Source: Sycobia sp. Sy_11 (taxonomy: Eukaryota > Arthropoda > Insecta > Hymenoptera > Epichrysomallidae). From it: 64,000 bases of DNA. The notes beneath the pieces were generated by a model. That model did no database searches and had not been told where the DNA came from. It was given only the letters and a program-made list of their open reading frames with translations. Positions 48,131-60,633 of the stretch are shown one piece after another. Every line of letters begins with the position of its first letter. Positions within the stretch are counted from its first letter, which is position 1. The translations under genes were made by a program, and so were the position numbers. Location of the stretch: contig JACCIC010000143.1 in NCBI GenBank assembly GCA_018907035.1, positions 842,501 through 906,500 on the forward strand, in the 5' to 3' direction.

Positions 48131-51000
48131 ATTTTTAACTAATGTTATTAATTTTAAAAATCAATAAACTAATGTCAGAAACTGACAAAATGACTGCCTC
48201 AAAATGAAATGTCCACCACAAAATATACGGAATCTTCTACTTGCATCATACTACGCCTCGGTTCATCTGCAGGGATTAAACTTTTTTAATATCTTTATCT
48301 TTATTTTATAATTATATTGTATTTATATTTTATATTTTACTTATATTGTTTTATAAAAACTATAAGATCTAAGAAGAAAAAAAACAGATAAAAAGATTTG
48401 TTAATATTGAAAATAATTTTTATAAAATATTTTCTTATACTTTATTAACAATCTCATATACGGAAATGAACACAATATTTAAAAGACTTAAGGTGAATTC
48501 ATTGGATTTAAATAAACTGCTCTTGAATCGAGAGAATAGTTTCTGACTTTAATAAAATAATTTTTTTTTTTGCAATACAATAAAATATTTAATTTATAAT
48601 GAAAAATAGTTCTTTTATTGATAGTCCTTTAAAAATTTATAAGCAAAAATAAAATTATAGTAACGATATAGATAGAATGAAGATAAGTATAAATTATTAC
48701 ATAGATGGATAATAATTATAGTCAAATGAGTTCATATAAAAGCTTCTTTTATAAGCTATAACAATCACATAATATGGTGTAACACTATCTCAAGGTATTT
48801 TTATTGCTGAAGGAAATGAGGCTGGAAAATTACGAGAGCGCAGATTAAAATAAGCGCAGTAAGTGCTTGGAAAAGTTGTTTCAGCAGTTTGAGGAGGACA
48901 AAAACTATTAAATAGACGCCATATGTAACCCATCATAAAAAGTTTAATGTAACTATATTAACATGGCGGACAAAAGAATGATTATATGCGTGCATTCGAG
49001 ATCTTTACAAGGCCAACATTTTATGAAAAAATTGGTCATTTATCACATAGTGAAATTAAAATGCTTCAGTAGGACAATGATAGGAAACAAATTGATAATT
49101 ATTAAAATTGACTTAATAATAGAAAGATCAGTGATACATGCATTTAAAGTTTTATTCATTTTACTACTGTAATATACCCAGAAAAGAAGCATTAGATTTG
49201 GAATTATACGCATGTCTTACCAAGAAAAGATTTAGCATAATATCTGTAGTATTCTTAGGGATTCGCCAATACTTTTAATTTATTATTATATTATAATAAA
49301 CCATAAATAAATTCTATGAACATAATTAAATGAAAAAAAAATAAAATTTGTATTTATAAAAAAATAAACAGCTATGAAATATTGAAAATGTTAATTCAAT
49401 TCCTTGTAATGGTTAAAAAGTTTGAGTTATGGTCAATTAACTATAAAAATTGAATACATTATATTATTCTTAAAAAGTATTTGAAAATTTTAAATCTGAT
49501 CTAATAATTTCTAAGAGCGTAGGAAAAATTGTTTTTTAAAGATGTATCAAAGACCTAAATAAATTACAGAAAAATTTTAGGCTACAATTTCATAATGATG
49601 GCCTATTTAAATTTGATAATTAGTATATGAATGTAGTCTGTCACTTTTAATTTATAGGTATACATTCCACTTCCATTCGGCTGTCTACTATCATTATCAC
49701 TTTAAGCAGATTAAACGGAGTATAAAAAATTTATCGTGTATCCTATGCTATACTGCAAACATTTTGGATTATAAATTATCTTGCCGAATGCAGAATCTTG
49801 CCTGAAAATAAAGCAATCTATATTAATAAACTGCTCATATTCAAACGTTATATTCCACGCGTTAGCTTCCTTTATATCAAATCAATATAAATGTGTTCGC
49901 GACTTGGCACGTGAAGTAGAATTTTAATGCATCGCTCGTGTACGTGAATGAATGGATGCGCATATCCGCCCGGCTCGCCTGTATGACAAATTATAGATCT
50001 ACATGGGTATAGAATATATGTGAAACGCTTTCGTCCACAGCTCTATTAATTATTTGGAGTACACTGCACATCGGAATTAGCCTGAAAATCTGCATTCTAA
50101 TAGAATTAACTGAAAATTAGCTCAACAGCCTGGTTAAAATAAAATAGGCCTGTTTTCTAGATTAAGATTCTTTAAAAACTTTCATATGGAGAAATCACAA
50201 AATACAGATTTTCAAAAATTTTACTACATATCTATTCGATATTTAACTGCAAATTTGTATTTTTTTCTCGAAATTATCCATTTTATGCCGATATATTCTG
50301 CTAGAATGGCATCCACGTCAAAGGAGCAAGTAAAACGTTGGTTACTAGCGTTATTTGAAAATATTGAAACATAAATTTTTTATGTGTCTTTCAAATATTT
50401 TAAAAATTACATGTTCTTTAACAACTATATTTTTTTAATAAAAAGAGAAAACAGTAGTATTTCGTAATAATCCCAGTTTCCATAATTATTGAATATATGC
50501 GTAAAAATATTATTTTCAAAAAACCGAGTTTAGAAGTTACAGTTGATATGGAATACGAACATAGTATAAGAAATTCTATAGGTACACTGTCATATTTCCA
50601 TTAAACTTCTTATTCATAAAATTCATATCCATAAAAAAGCATATTCTATAGATGCATTATAAATGAAATTGATGCAAAAAAAGTTATTTTTAAAATATTT
50701 TACACAGGATATCAGTAAAAATTAATAAGGCTACATTGTACAAAAAAGTTGTAGAAAAGTGTCCTAACAAGCATAGTTTTTAAGTATAATTTTTAAGATC
50801 ATTTAAGTTATGTCTAATTACAGAGGAATATCATTAGTGTATGAGCATTATAAAAGTACTAATATCCCCCGTCTCGACTTCGCCCGAGATAATAATTTAA
50901 CCGATTTCTTAAACAATTCAATAATGTCTAAGTGAAAAGTACTCTATATATAAAAATCCATAGTACTATAAATAACTGACTGTAATTTATCTATCGTCGC
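48131..51000. other. AT-rich noncoding stretch
   Basis: Nothing recognised; frames are short. Confidence 0.45.
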
Positions 51001-51029
51001 TTCTGTATATACAGTATGTATATACAGAA
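51001..51029. repeat. perfect hairpin repeat
   Basis: TTCTGTATATACA, a GTA loop, then the exact reverse complement: a 13-bp stem about 40 bases before the minisatellite array. Confidence 0.9.
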
Positions 51030-51070
51030 TGTACAACGGTATTTAATATAGCCATATATGCATATTACAT

Positions 51071-51795
51071 ACGGCTTCTATGGGGAAAATTGTACTTTCG
51101 AGTTCGACCGGTAGAAAACGATGTCCAAGGGTCTCGAGACGACGTTTGCAGAGAGAATCATGTTCGGACTATAGGAAATATCTCGGGACTACTGCTATAG
51201 AGAGTTTTGTATTGGGGACGTAGAATATGATGTCCAGGTATCCCCGAACGATTTTACTGGAAGTGTGCGTGTTAGCATGATAGAATATGAATCTCTTAAA
51301 CACTCCCTGTAGAAGTCGTTACAAAACATCCCGACATCGTCTTCTACCGTCCGAACACTCAATTTCCCGTAGAAATTGTTCCAAAACACTTGGAAATCGC
51401 ATTCCATCATCCGAACACGAAACTCCCCGTAGAAGTTGTCCTGACGTACCTAAACATCGTTTCCTACGAACTAAACACGATACTCCCAGTAGAAGTCGTC
51501 CCGAGAAAGCTAGACATCTTTTCTTAATGACTAAACACAATACTTTCTGTAGAAGACGTTCGGAAACACCTGGATATCGTATTTTACCGTTCCAACACGA
51601 ACCTTCCCATAGAAGTTGATTTCCTCATACTTGGACGTCGTTTTCTATCAACTAAATAGAATATTCCTTGTAGAAATCTCCAAGAGATACCTGGACATCG
51701 CATTCTATCATCCGAACACAACTGTATATATAAATCGTCTTGAGGCAATGGGATATCGTAATCAACCGCCCGTACATGCCAATACAATATTTCTC
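51071..51795. repeat. 60-bp minisatellite array A, with orientation switch
   Basis: From about 51300 onward the word (G)TAGAA recurs at 51309, 51369, 51429, 51489, 51549, 51609 and 51670, giving a 60-base period. Each unit also has an ACATCG-like word and a CCGAACAC-like word. Units are quite diverged. From about 51071 to 51290 the same words occur as reverse complements (GATGTCCA, GTTCGGAC), so the array switches orientation near 51290. The same family and layout recur at 55620. Confidence 0.88.
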
Positions 51796-51866
51796 AGTAG
51801 AAACTGTATTTAAAATGTGTATATACAATCCGTACAATATAATATACATACTATATATATACGTAC

Positions 51867-51875
<9 letters not shown>

Positions 51876-51909
<34 letters not shown>
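51876..51909. repeat. (TA)n microsatellite
   Basis: A pure TA tract of about 34 bases within a longer TATAC-rich stretch from about 51840. Confidence 0.95.
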
Positions 51910-51913
<4 letters not shown>

Positions 51914-52139
51914 TACGTATTTTTGCGTTTTGTATCCTAAATGTTTCTACCACGCATTCGGTTAACTTGATCATCAGTGTATCCGAGATAACGAAATTAT
52001 GACCATGATGCATCAACTGAATGGAACATTGTTTATCCAAAAGTCATCATCAAATAAATTGACAAAGGCAATCCAGAGATGGAAGATCAATGATGTAACG
52101 TGTAACTTTATAGGAAGCGCTATAGATGGCGTAGAGAGC

Positions 52140-52860
52140 TGACTATCAGTGCGAGCTTCGCGATGGAACAAACGTATATACAGCCAGGGTTATACAGGTT
52201 GAATGCAACTCGGCCGGCTGCCCGGCTATAAGCGACGCATATTTGGATATAGTCGGGACTTTCGTTGAATGGTCGGCCGGGTCATGGGGTGGAGTCGTTA
52301 ATTACCTCACGGAAACGTTCTCGCCAGGCGAGACGGGCTTAATAAAGCCCCTACAACTATCAGTGAATTATAAAGTTTCTCGATCGCGTTGCCCCCGTAC
52401 CTGATTGGATGTCCGCGGCTGAGGGGGGAGAACGAGAGCGCACCAAGGCCGGAGAGACCGGAATAGGGGGAGGGTAGGCATATACGGTCTTAAGCAACGA
52501 GAAGCCAAGCAAGCGCGGGTACAAGCGCCTTATTGGTATGCATGAGACCAAGCTGGCTCCTACTCTAATACACCTGACTCCACGGACGCATCCCTCGCTC
52601 ACTTCAGTCTCCGTCTCTCTGACAAGGCTTTGAGCGAAATCTTCTCGATGTTCCAAACGTCAAACCAGCGCTCCACAGTTAAGTTTACTAATACCGACGT
52701 AGTGAAGAAAGAGGGGTTGAGGAGGAGAAGGACGAAAGCGCGCGATGCGCAAGACTAAACTTGATTCATCTCCGTATGATTGTTCTCCTCAGGCGATCGA
52801 AATTGAGGAAGAAGCTGTGCCGGGACGACGAGTTAAAGGGAACCACTTGGCCATGAAAAG
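52140..52860. other. GC-rich island with possible promoter
   Basis: A GC-richer, CpG-containing block. It contains an initiator-like TCAGT at 52604-52608, 40 bases before an ATG-started frame at 52648. No TATA box precedes it. This could be a TATA-less promoter, but the evidence is thin. Confidence 0.25.
52648..52758 (+). other. 36-codon ATG-started frame, doubtful
   Basis: It reads MFQTSNQRSTVKFTNTDVVK and then a strongly basic segment (LRRRRTKAR), ending in TAA. Its position 40 bases after an initiator-like TCAGT is the only reason to list it. No family is recognised and the length is within chance. Confidence 0.12.
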
Positions 52861-54530
52861 ATTTAAAGTTCGTTAATTTAACTATCTGCAATTCTGGGAC
52901 TGTCGCACGTGTGAAACGTCAAGAGGTATATGGAAGTAAAATTTCAGAACGGTTTAACTCAAGGGAAATAAATGTAAAGTGTAATAAATCTGTTTGTTAT
53001 ATTTCTGTTTCCTTAAGATTCATGTTTGATTTTTGACAGACTCTAGGTAATTCAAATTCAAATTGTATATGTTATCGTCATCAATGGGAATACAATTGTA
53101 TGGATATAATCAATGATCATACCATTATGATATTAATGAGGCTGAAAGCAAATTATTCTGCTTAAAAATTTACCCATATTTACTAATATATTTTTAATAC
53201 ATTTTCTATAAAATAATGTAATTACATATTGCAATGAAATTGTAGAATAGCGTTTCCTAAAATCACATGAACACGCGCGTGCGTACGCACGCCGATATAC
53301 ATGCATCCAATAGCGCTGTTATCAATTGCAAAAGAGATCCTGCAAGTGCAGATCGGGCCGTGCACAAAAAGAGAGACAATGCTTGGGAGTTCTCGAATGT
53401 ACGCTCTTTCCGAATTCTCTCAGAGAAGGGTAACTGTCCAGTATTTCTCGGAAGATCCTCACAAATTCATAAAATGTTATAAATATAACTTTACTATTTT
53501 AAATACAAAATCGGATACCCATATTTATGCTGACTATCTTAATACACGATTTCTAGATGAGCTAAGGCTCAAAATTTCTGTAGAATTTCTCAAACAGCTT
53601 TTTTCTGGAAAATATCCTTAAAAAATTTGAAGATCGATTATGAAATAATTTGCTGATTTGTCTTTTTTAGAAGTAGGTACATGTAAACAAAACATCGAAC
53701 GTAATGCAATTTTGGTATTTAAAAAACGTTCTTTTTATAAATAATTGCAGATTTAAGCATTTTATAAATCTGCGAAGTCTACTCAGATGAATCGGTTTTG
53801 GTAGTTGTATTGTACAAATGAAATTCTAAAAAATTTTTTTGGAGCATATGAATGATATAAGCCTTAAAATAAAAATAAAATAAAACTCATATTTTCCAAT
53901 ATTTGTTAAATAATATAAGTAAAAATATTTATAAAAAACCAGTATGAAATCTAGTAAACATTCTTAGTTAAAAATCATGTATTTTATTACCAGTTTTCAT
54001 TTCAAAAAACTTAGTTTGTAAATAATTATTTAACATTTAGGGATATTGTTTATATTATCAAAGTATATATTAATAAATAAATAGTATTTTCATATTTATT
54101 ACAAATTTTTAGTTATATTTATATTTCTAATAACTAATTATGATATTATACATAATCTGGAACTATATCAAGATTTCGTTTCTGGGTATTTCTAAAATTT
54201 GAACATGAGAGCAACTGCGCCTTTATCATTTCTAAAGAATCTTATATAATTAATAGAAACTGTTACCAAACTGTACCCTATCTAAGCTTAAAAGACATTA
54301 AGATTGTTGCATTTATTGGTTAAAACTTTGTCAATCTCACTCCAAAGGTATAAAAGATTTTTATTGTCCAACTTCATACATACCTAAAATTTAAATCAAA
54401 CGAATATTTTCAGCGAATATTTTACTTTGATATTTTCTACTACATAGATACTCATATTCTTTTCGTATATATAACTTCCAGAAAGTTACATCAGATTTTC
54501 ATATTGTCACTTCCCTATAAAAAGATACCT
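52861..54530. other. AT-rich noncoding stretch
   Basis: A frame of 106 codons at 53301-53621 (+) is open but has no splice or family support. Otherwise nothing recognised. Confidence 0.4.
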
Positions 54531-54627
54531 TCTGAGCGTCCGGTTCAAGAAGGTTTTGCTTGAATTTAAGTGGGCACCAATACTTACATATTTGCGGTAT
54601 TTAATTTCAAATACGCGTGAATTCAAG

Positions 54628-54629
<2 letters not shown>

Positions 54630-54676
<47 letters not shown>
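54630..54676. repeat. (AT)n microsatellite
   Basis: A pure AT tract of about 47 bases, just outside the mariner copy. Confidence 0.96.
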
Positions 54677-54679
<3 letters not shown>

Positions 54680-54684
54680 GAGGT

Positions 54685-55542
54685 CAGACCATTCAGTAAT
54701 GCGACAAAATTAAAAAATCAAGTATATGTAAAAATTAACGTACATCGCTGCGATCCCCTTTAAAGTAGTATCCTCCCGCATCTATACATTTATTCCAGCG
54801 AGTTTTCCAGTTTTTATAACAATTCTGGAACACTTTTTATGGAATCTCTCCCAGTACCCTCGTCACAGTTTCTTGGATATCTTCAACGGAGTCAAGATGT
54901 CGACCTTTCACGAATTTTTTGAAATGGGAGAATAGGAAAAAGTCGCTGGGTGACATGTCCGGTGAAAAGGGCTGTTGTGGTGCCAAAAACTGAGACACTG
55001 AACGCACTGTGCAAGGGAGCATTGTCGTGATGCAGAACCTCTGAGCACCCTTTTTCAAACACATTGCGGTAGAAGAAGCAAATTAACATTCTAATTGTTT
55101 CCCCGTTCATACTCAACTCATCAGCCAACATTGGAATGGTTACTCGTCGGTCTTTACGAACTAGGGCAAGAGACGCGCTGCGCATTCGCGTCGGTTCTTA
55201 CTTGAATTGGTCTTCCGCTCCGCGACTCGTCTTTGACGCTCTCACGGCTTTTTATACAATCGACATGCCACCAAAACACCTGACTACGACTCAGGGCATC
55301 ACTACCATACATCTTTAGTACTTTTTCATAACTTTCTGTCGCGGTTTCGCCGAGTTTCGCATAAAATTTTATCGCGTACCGTTCTCTAAATTTCTCTGTT
55401 CCATTTTCGTGACATGCACTACTCGCGCGTTGTTACAAAACACTAAATAGCTGGCTAAGAAATGATCATACAAGGGTTGTCAATGTCTCAATTGAGAGAG
55501 TAGGGATTATTACGGTTGTGGAGTTACAGGTTCGCACCGTTA
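54685..55542 (-). mobile_element. internally deleted mariner transposon
   Basis: Minus-strand sister of the element at 15160-16400. The start region matches closely, and an ATG at about 55405 opens the N-terminal domain, broken by small indels. Near 55100 the coding sequence jumps from MLADELSMNGETIR directly to MLICFFYRNVFEKG. This skips roughly 120 residues, including the first catalytic Asp. The second block is intact, LHHDNAPLHSAFSVSVF, unlike the 15160 copy. The third block reads FTGHVTQRLF in one frame and PFSPDMSPSDFFLFSHFKKF in another. Confidence 0.9.

Positions 55543-55584
<42 letters not shown>
55543..55584. repeat. (AC)n microsatellite
   Basis: About 21 AC dinucleotides, then a short GA run. 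It abuts the 5' end of the mariner. Confidence 0.97.
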
Positions 55585-55586
<2 letters not shown>

Positions 55587-55619
55587 CACACAGAGAGAGA
55601 GATAATTATGCGTTCAAAT

Positions 55620-56160
55620 TCAGGAATATGGTGTCCAGGTGTCTGGGGACGACTCGTGCGGAGAATATCGAGTTCGGACAGCGGATTCTACGGAGAGTTT
55701 CGCCTTCGCAAGGTGGGAAAATATCCAGGTGTCTCTAAACGACTTCTACGGCGAGTTGCGAGTTAAGACGGGGGAATACGATGTCAAAATGAACGATGTT
55801 CCGGACTCTCTCTAGAAGTAGTTTAAAGACACCTAGATATTGTGTTCTACCGTCCCGCTAGAAAACTCCCCCTAGAAGTCGTGCCCTGACACCTGGACAT
55901 CATATTCCACCATTAAAACGTATAACTCCTTATAGAAGTTATCCCCACACGCCTGGATATTGTTGTCCAACATATAAACGCAAAACTTCTCGTACAAGTC
56001 CTTCAGGGACACCTCGACATCATATTACACTGTCCGATCACTATATTCCCCGTAGAAGTCGTCCTCAGATATCTGGGCATGGTATTTCACCATCTGAATG
56101 CGAAGTTCCCCGTAGAAGTCGGTCTGAGATATCTGGACATCGTATTCCAGCGAAGCAAAA
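55620..56160. repeat. 60-bp minisatellite array B, with orientation switch
   Basis: Forward units recur with TAGAAG (or TACAAG) at about 55812, 55873, 55932, 55993, 56053 and 56112, a 60-base period. Each carries CCTGGACAT- and CCGT-type words. From about 55620 to 55770 the same words are reverse-complemented (GTGTCCAGG, GAGTTCGGAC). The family and the reverse-then-forward layout match array A, 4.5 kb away. The array ends just before the right inverted repeat at 56181. Confidence 0.88.
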
Positions 56161-56405
56161 CAATTGATCTGTGAGATAGCACCTTCTTGAACCGGACGCT
56201 CAGATACAACTTTTTTCTATGGAAGCAGCGATGTCAGCTCTACAAAACACAAAATTAAAATGTAATTTCCTAGCTTATTTTAACAATTGTACTCTACGCC
56301 ACAAAATATCATAACTCTTTTCAAATTAATTTATACAATGAATGATTACAATAAATTTCTTTTCAAACATTTATATATACATATATGTATATGTATATGT
56401 ATATG

Positions 56406-56410
<5 letters not shown>

Positions 56411-56448
<38 letters not shown>
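56411..56448. repeat. (AT)n microsatellite
   Basis: A pure AT tract within a TATATG-rich stretch from about 56370 to 56470. Confidence 0.95.
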
Positions 56449-56450
<2 letters not shown>

Positions 56451-57602
56451 ACATATATACATACAACATATATTAACCAATTTATTTATTTCAATACTTT
56501 AATATTGTATCGAAGTTATTGATTTACTAAATGCAGAAATTCACTAGAATTTACCACTTGTGAAAATTGCGCGATCGTGAATCTAATTAGATAGATAAAG
56601 TTCATCCAAATTATAATGTACATGGATGAATAAATAAATATAGATGGCCATAATTTGATTTCTGCGATATTCAGAACGTTAGCCAATTTGCGATAGCACA
56701 TCAAAAGCAGCGTGTATTGTTACTATGTCACTGATGTTGAAATACGTTATGGAATTACCAAGAGGATTAGGAATAATCTGATAAATTTACATTAAATATT
56801 ATTATCTACCATAAAATAGACTGATAATAATTAAGTTTCAACGAAGCAAAATTTATTGAACGATTGTCAATTTAAATACTTTGATCTCCTTTTGATAAAA
56901 TGAAATGAAGAATATTACTGAAGTATAAGTACTGAAAGTATACAGGAACCCTTATATTTGTTGCGGAATTAATTAATAAAATTTTATTTATAATAAACTA
57001 CAAAATAATTTATTGTTGGCTTATTTCATTATTAATTTGATAAATAGTTACACTGCCATAAGTGTTTCTACTAAAATTTTAAATTGTACAGATGATAACT
57101 ACAATATAAAAATCAGCATATTTACAGTAAGAAAAGAATTAATGAGATAAACTTTTTTCAGGTATTTGTGATTTTAAGATTTTGGATAACACAGGTATCT
57201 TAGGCTGGAAAAATTTTTATCTGAATGCTAAAATATTTATTTATCGAAAATAATTTACATCTTTTACTCTTCTACTTTTTGTAACACTTCACGATTTTGA
57301 CCTTTTTCTTTTTGAATCCCACTTTAAATGACTCCATTTGGAGTAAAAAATTTTCTTTCTTGATATATGCATGTTCAACTGCAAAGAAGATCTCGAACCA
57401 TTTCGTAATTAAAAGTAAATCGCCAGACGACAAAAGGAGAAAAAGAACGCGGTTTTAACAAGAGAAAAATTTTTTGCATCTACCTTCGAACCTCACTGTT
57501 CTCGAATCCTTGTAAATCCATCTCACGAACACTTTTTTCCAGCGTTGTTCGCGCGAATATGGTGAGAACCACGTTAATAAAAGAAAAGCAAAATGTAAAA
57601 CG

Positions 57603-57604
<2 letters not shown>
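56449..57604. other. AT-rich noncoding stretch
   Basis: Nothing recognised. Confidence 0.45.

Positions 57605-57644
<40 letters not shown>
57605..57644. repeat. (GA)n microsatellite
   Basis: A GA tract of about 40 bases that continues as imperfect GAGAGGGA-type sequence to about 57690. Confidence 0.96.
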
Positions 57645-57648
<4 letters not shown>

Positions 57649-57699
57649 AGAGAGGGAGAGAGACAGAGGGGGAAAGAAAGAGAGAAGAGAAAGAGTTGG

Positions 57700-58219
57700 A
57701 AGATATACCATAATAGAAGGGAAAAGACTAAAAAGATAAAAATGCGAATATACTGATGGTGGACTTAGAGAAATGCATGGTTTCGGATTTAAGCCGATTT
57801 AGTACTGGAGTCCGAGTCAAAAGTTAATTTTACTTTAAATTAATACAAAATATTACATCCTCTGATTTTAACAAAAGTTATTTTTACATTTGTAACTTTG
57901 TACGTGCTAGGTATAAGCCAGAGATAATGACTTTACATTCTGGAGCATATTCTACATTTTTAAATTTTACTTAATAAAGATTGGATACAGCTATTGTATG
58001 AAATTATTCTTATTGCAAAAAAAAATTTCCAATACTAATGTAATATATGAAAATGACTTAATTAAATACATATAATTTATACTTTTACAAAATCTAAATT
58101 CACCCAGATTTTCCGATGTTTTAGAAGTATTAAAATTTTATTAATAACTCGTTTGTTCATATGCCTTAAATCAATCTAAAGTTATTTTTATAAAAGGCAT
58201 ACTTAGAGCACAATGAAAT
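57700..58219. other. AT-rich noncoding stretch
   Basis: Nothing recognised. Confidence 0.45.
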
Positions 58220-58415
58220 TCTTTCAGCGTCCATCCCTTCCCGCATCACGCTTTTGCTGGATTCCACTTACAGAAGCGTGCACCGACGTTGACCAGGGGG
58301 CAAATCCGCGCCATCAACCCTAAAGCGCTCTCATAATAGCCATTGGCAGGTATGGGAGGCGAACCATTACAATTTATCTCCACGGTTGGGGGCGCGTCAT
58401 TTTTACGTCTATCGG

Positions 58416-58457
<42 letters not shown>

Positions 58458-58640
58458 ACCCCTTGCTGTACAGCCGCGGCAAGCGCGAGCGGCTCGACGA
58501 CACGCCGCAACGCGGAAAAAAGGCGAAGTATCGAGTCATTCGTGTACTCGGTCTCCTTTATGGGAACTGACTGTTGGCTGTTGGAAGAGAAATCGTAACG
58601 GGCGCCTCGCCAAGTTGGCGATTCTGAAGGTTCGTCTAAA
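58220..58640. other. GC-richer block split by (AT)n
   Basis: Moderately GC- and CpG-rich on both sides of an AT microsatellite at 58418-58452. Frames running through the tract encode artefactual Ile-Tyr repeats. No gene recognised. Confidence 0.45.
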
Positions 58641-60341
58641 GGTGGGAGGACATTTTTAAGAAGGGAAGTCGTTCAATGGCTTCTTTTGTTGGGAATCCCT
58701 TTGTTGCCGAGAAAATGTTAATATAAAGCTACAGCGTAAAAAGGTGGGATAGAAAGAGTGGATCGTAATATATTTTGATGCTTTATTATTTGCGTAAAGT
58801 CTTGTTTTTCTAACTATTTTATTATTATTATTTTGAAAGTAATAATGTTCTATCGTGTTATTTTTTAATGGTTTGGATACTTAACTTTCATGAGTGCATA
58901 CAAATCAATCGAAAGTAAATATTTTATATTAAATGAATATCAATCAGTATTCCAGATGAATAATAACATATTATTAGCGCATCGATGTTATAAGTAGACG
59001 TGAGGCCTATAGTTATTTCTGTTGATCGAGCGTAAATTAATTAATAAATAGATTATTGTTACCCCACAAAATTTACCTGTTTGAATTTTCTGCAAAAAAT
59101 TTTATATTAATTTTCACAGTTTGACGAAGGCATTGTGATAATAAAAATATAATTGTTGTCAATGACGATTCTCTAGCCTAAAAAGATAAATAATGAATAA
59201 CAGAACAATTAATAACTATCAGGCGAAATACATCAATAGCGAAAATAATAAAAATTCAAATTAGTTTTAGAAAATCGTAGACTTCAAACGACACATTGTT
59301 AAATTTTATGGTAATCAAAAATTCGGTTCAAAAGATACAGTGATTTCAGTAAATACATTTTTTTCTTATTCAATAGAAATGGAACAATTTGATTGGTTTG
59401 GCTGTGTTCTTTAAGTATTGCTTATTAATAAGTTACTAATAATAAGTTAGTAATAATAATAAGTAAGTATTGGTCAAAGAATGTAGTAAATTAATAAAGG
59501 CTATTCAGTCTCTGCTCTATCGATAACATAGGTAGACAAGTTCTACATTAACTCGAATTGCAGTCACAAGAATATAAATGATCCGTAGTTGCTGCAAAAT
59601 TAGAAAATTTGAAAAAACTTTCGACATTTAGTTAATCTATGCAGTGCATAAATATAACACATTAAAAAATTCCTACAAGTTCAACACTCACAGGATTCAC
59701 CTTTATCAAGAAAAAACAATTATAATCCAATATTATTTAAATAAAATAAATATAAACTTATACATGCGAAACCACCAAGCTTTTAATTCATTAAGCGGTC
59801 TAAATATTCCAAATAAGAGTATTTTCACAAAAATGTTAATTTTGCTATTTATATACGTTCTAGTTTAGATCCTCAAAGAAATTACAATCACTTACAGAAA
59901 CAAAGGAAGAAATATAATTGCTCTTTATTCTGTAAACATAAAATTACTATTTTCAAATTATAAGGCAATCGTTAGAAAGAATTATCTTTCATATTCGCAA
60001 GTTTTGTTGCGCCTGCCAGTTGTTTAGATAAATAACTACCCCTCCGAGTCAAAATCAACTATAGAAGTCGAATTTCATATCGCTTTTAACAGAGGAACAA
60101 AAGTATCTATACATTTTCATACCTTTTATACGGATTTACCATATCTAATATATAGGTGGAAGGAAAGGTGCATAACAAATATATATCGGAAAACGCTGCC
60201 CTCTTCCACAGTGCACAAGAAGCGAGAAAATTAGGGACTTCAGATTCGCGCGTTTGTGCTCCTTTGTACGTGAGTTCACGCACAACGCTGCCAAAGAAAA
60301 ATCCGCGCGCCCCTTTTACGAACCGTTTCAGCCTTATACTA

Positions 60342-60347
<6 letters not shown>
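58641..60347. other. AT-rich noncoding stretch
   Basis: Nothing recognised until the GC-richer patch that starts near 60200. Confidence 0.45.

Positions 60348-60372
<25 letters not shown>
60348..60372. repeat. (AT)n microsatellite
   Basis: A short AT tract inside a GC-richer patch (about 60200-60450). Confidence 0.95.
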
Positions 60373-60563
60373 GACAGCCCTCGAAGCCCGTGGAACCTCC
60401 ATGCCTCCGCGCGCTCGCGCGTCGTTTCTCCCCTTAGCAATATCCTGTTTTCTCTTGACGCCGTGTACATATGCGCATACGCTTTATGCCCCTGGATAAT
60501 GGCCTCTATGCTCACGTCAGGGAAGTTCGAAGAATTTATCGTATATGAAAGAAAAGGAAAAAA

Positions 60564-60594
60564 GGAGAGAGAGAGAGACAGAGAGAGAGAACGA

Positions 60595-60630
<36 letters not shown>
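60564..60630. repeat. (GA)n microsatellite
   Basis: A GA tract with a few interruptions. An ATG-started frame at 60545-60928 passes through it and is open mainly because of the repeat. Confidence 0.95.

Positions 60631-60633
<3 letters not shown>

Larger units (their letters stand above)
54531..56204. repeat. 1.7-kb segment bracketed by a perfect 24-bp inverted repeat
   Basis: Bases 54531-54554 and 56181-56204 are exact reverse complements over 24 bases; the shared core includes GCGTCCGGTTCAAGAAGG. Weaker similarity continues outward for about 20 bases (CTATAAAAAGA-like against CCATAGAAAAAAG). The segment encloses a TA tract, a mariner, an AC tract and minisatellite array B. It may be the body of a transposon with terminal inverted repeats into which mariner jumped. 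No target duplication was found. Confidence 0.75.
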
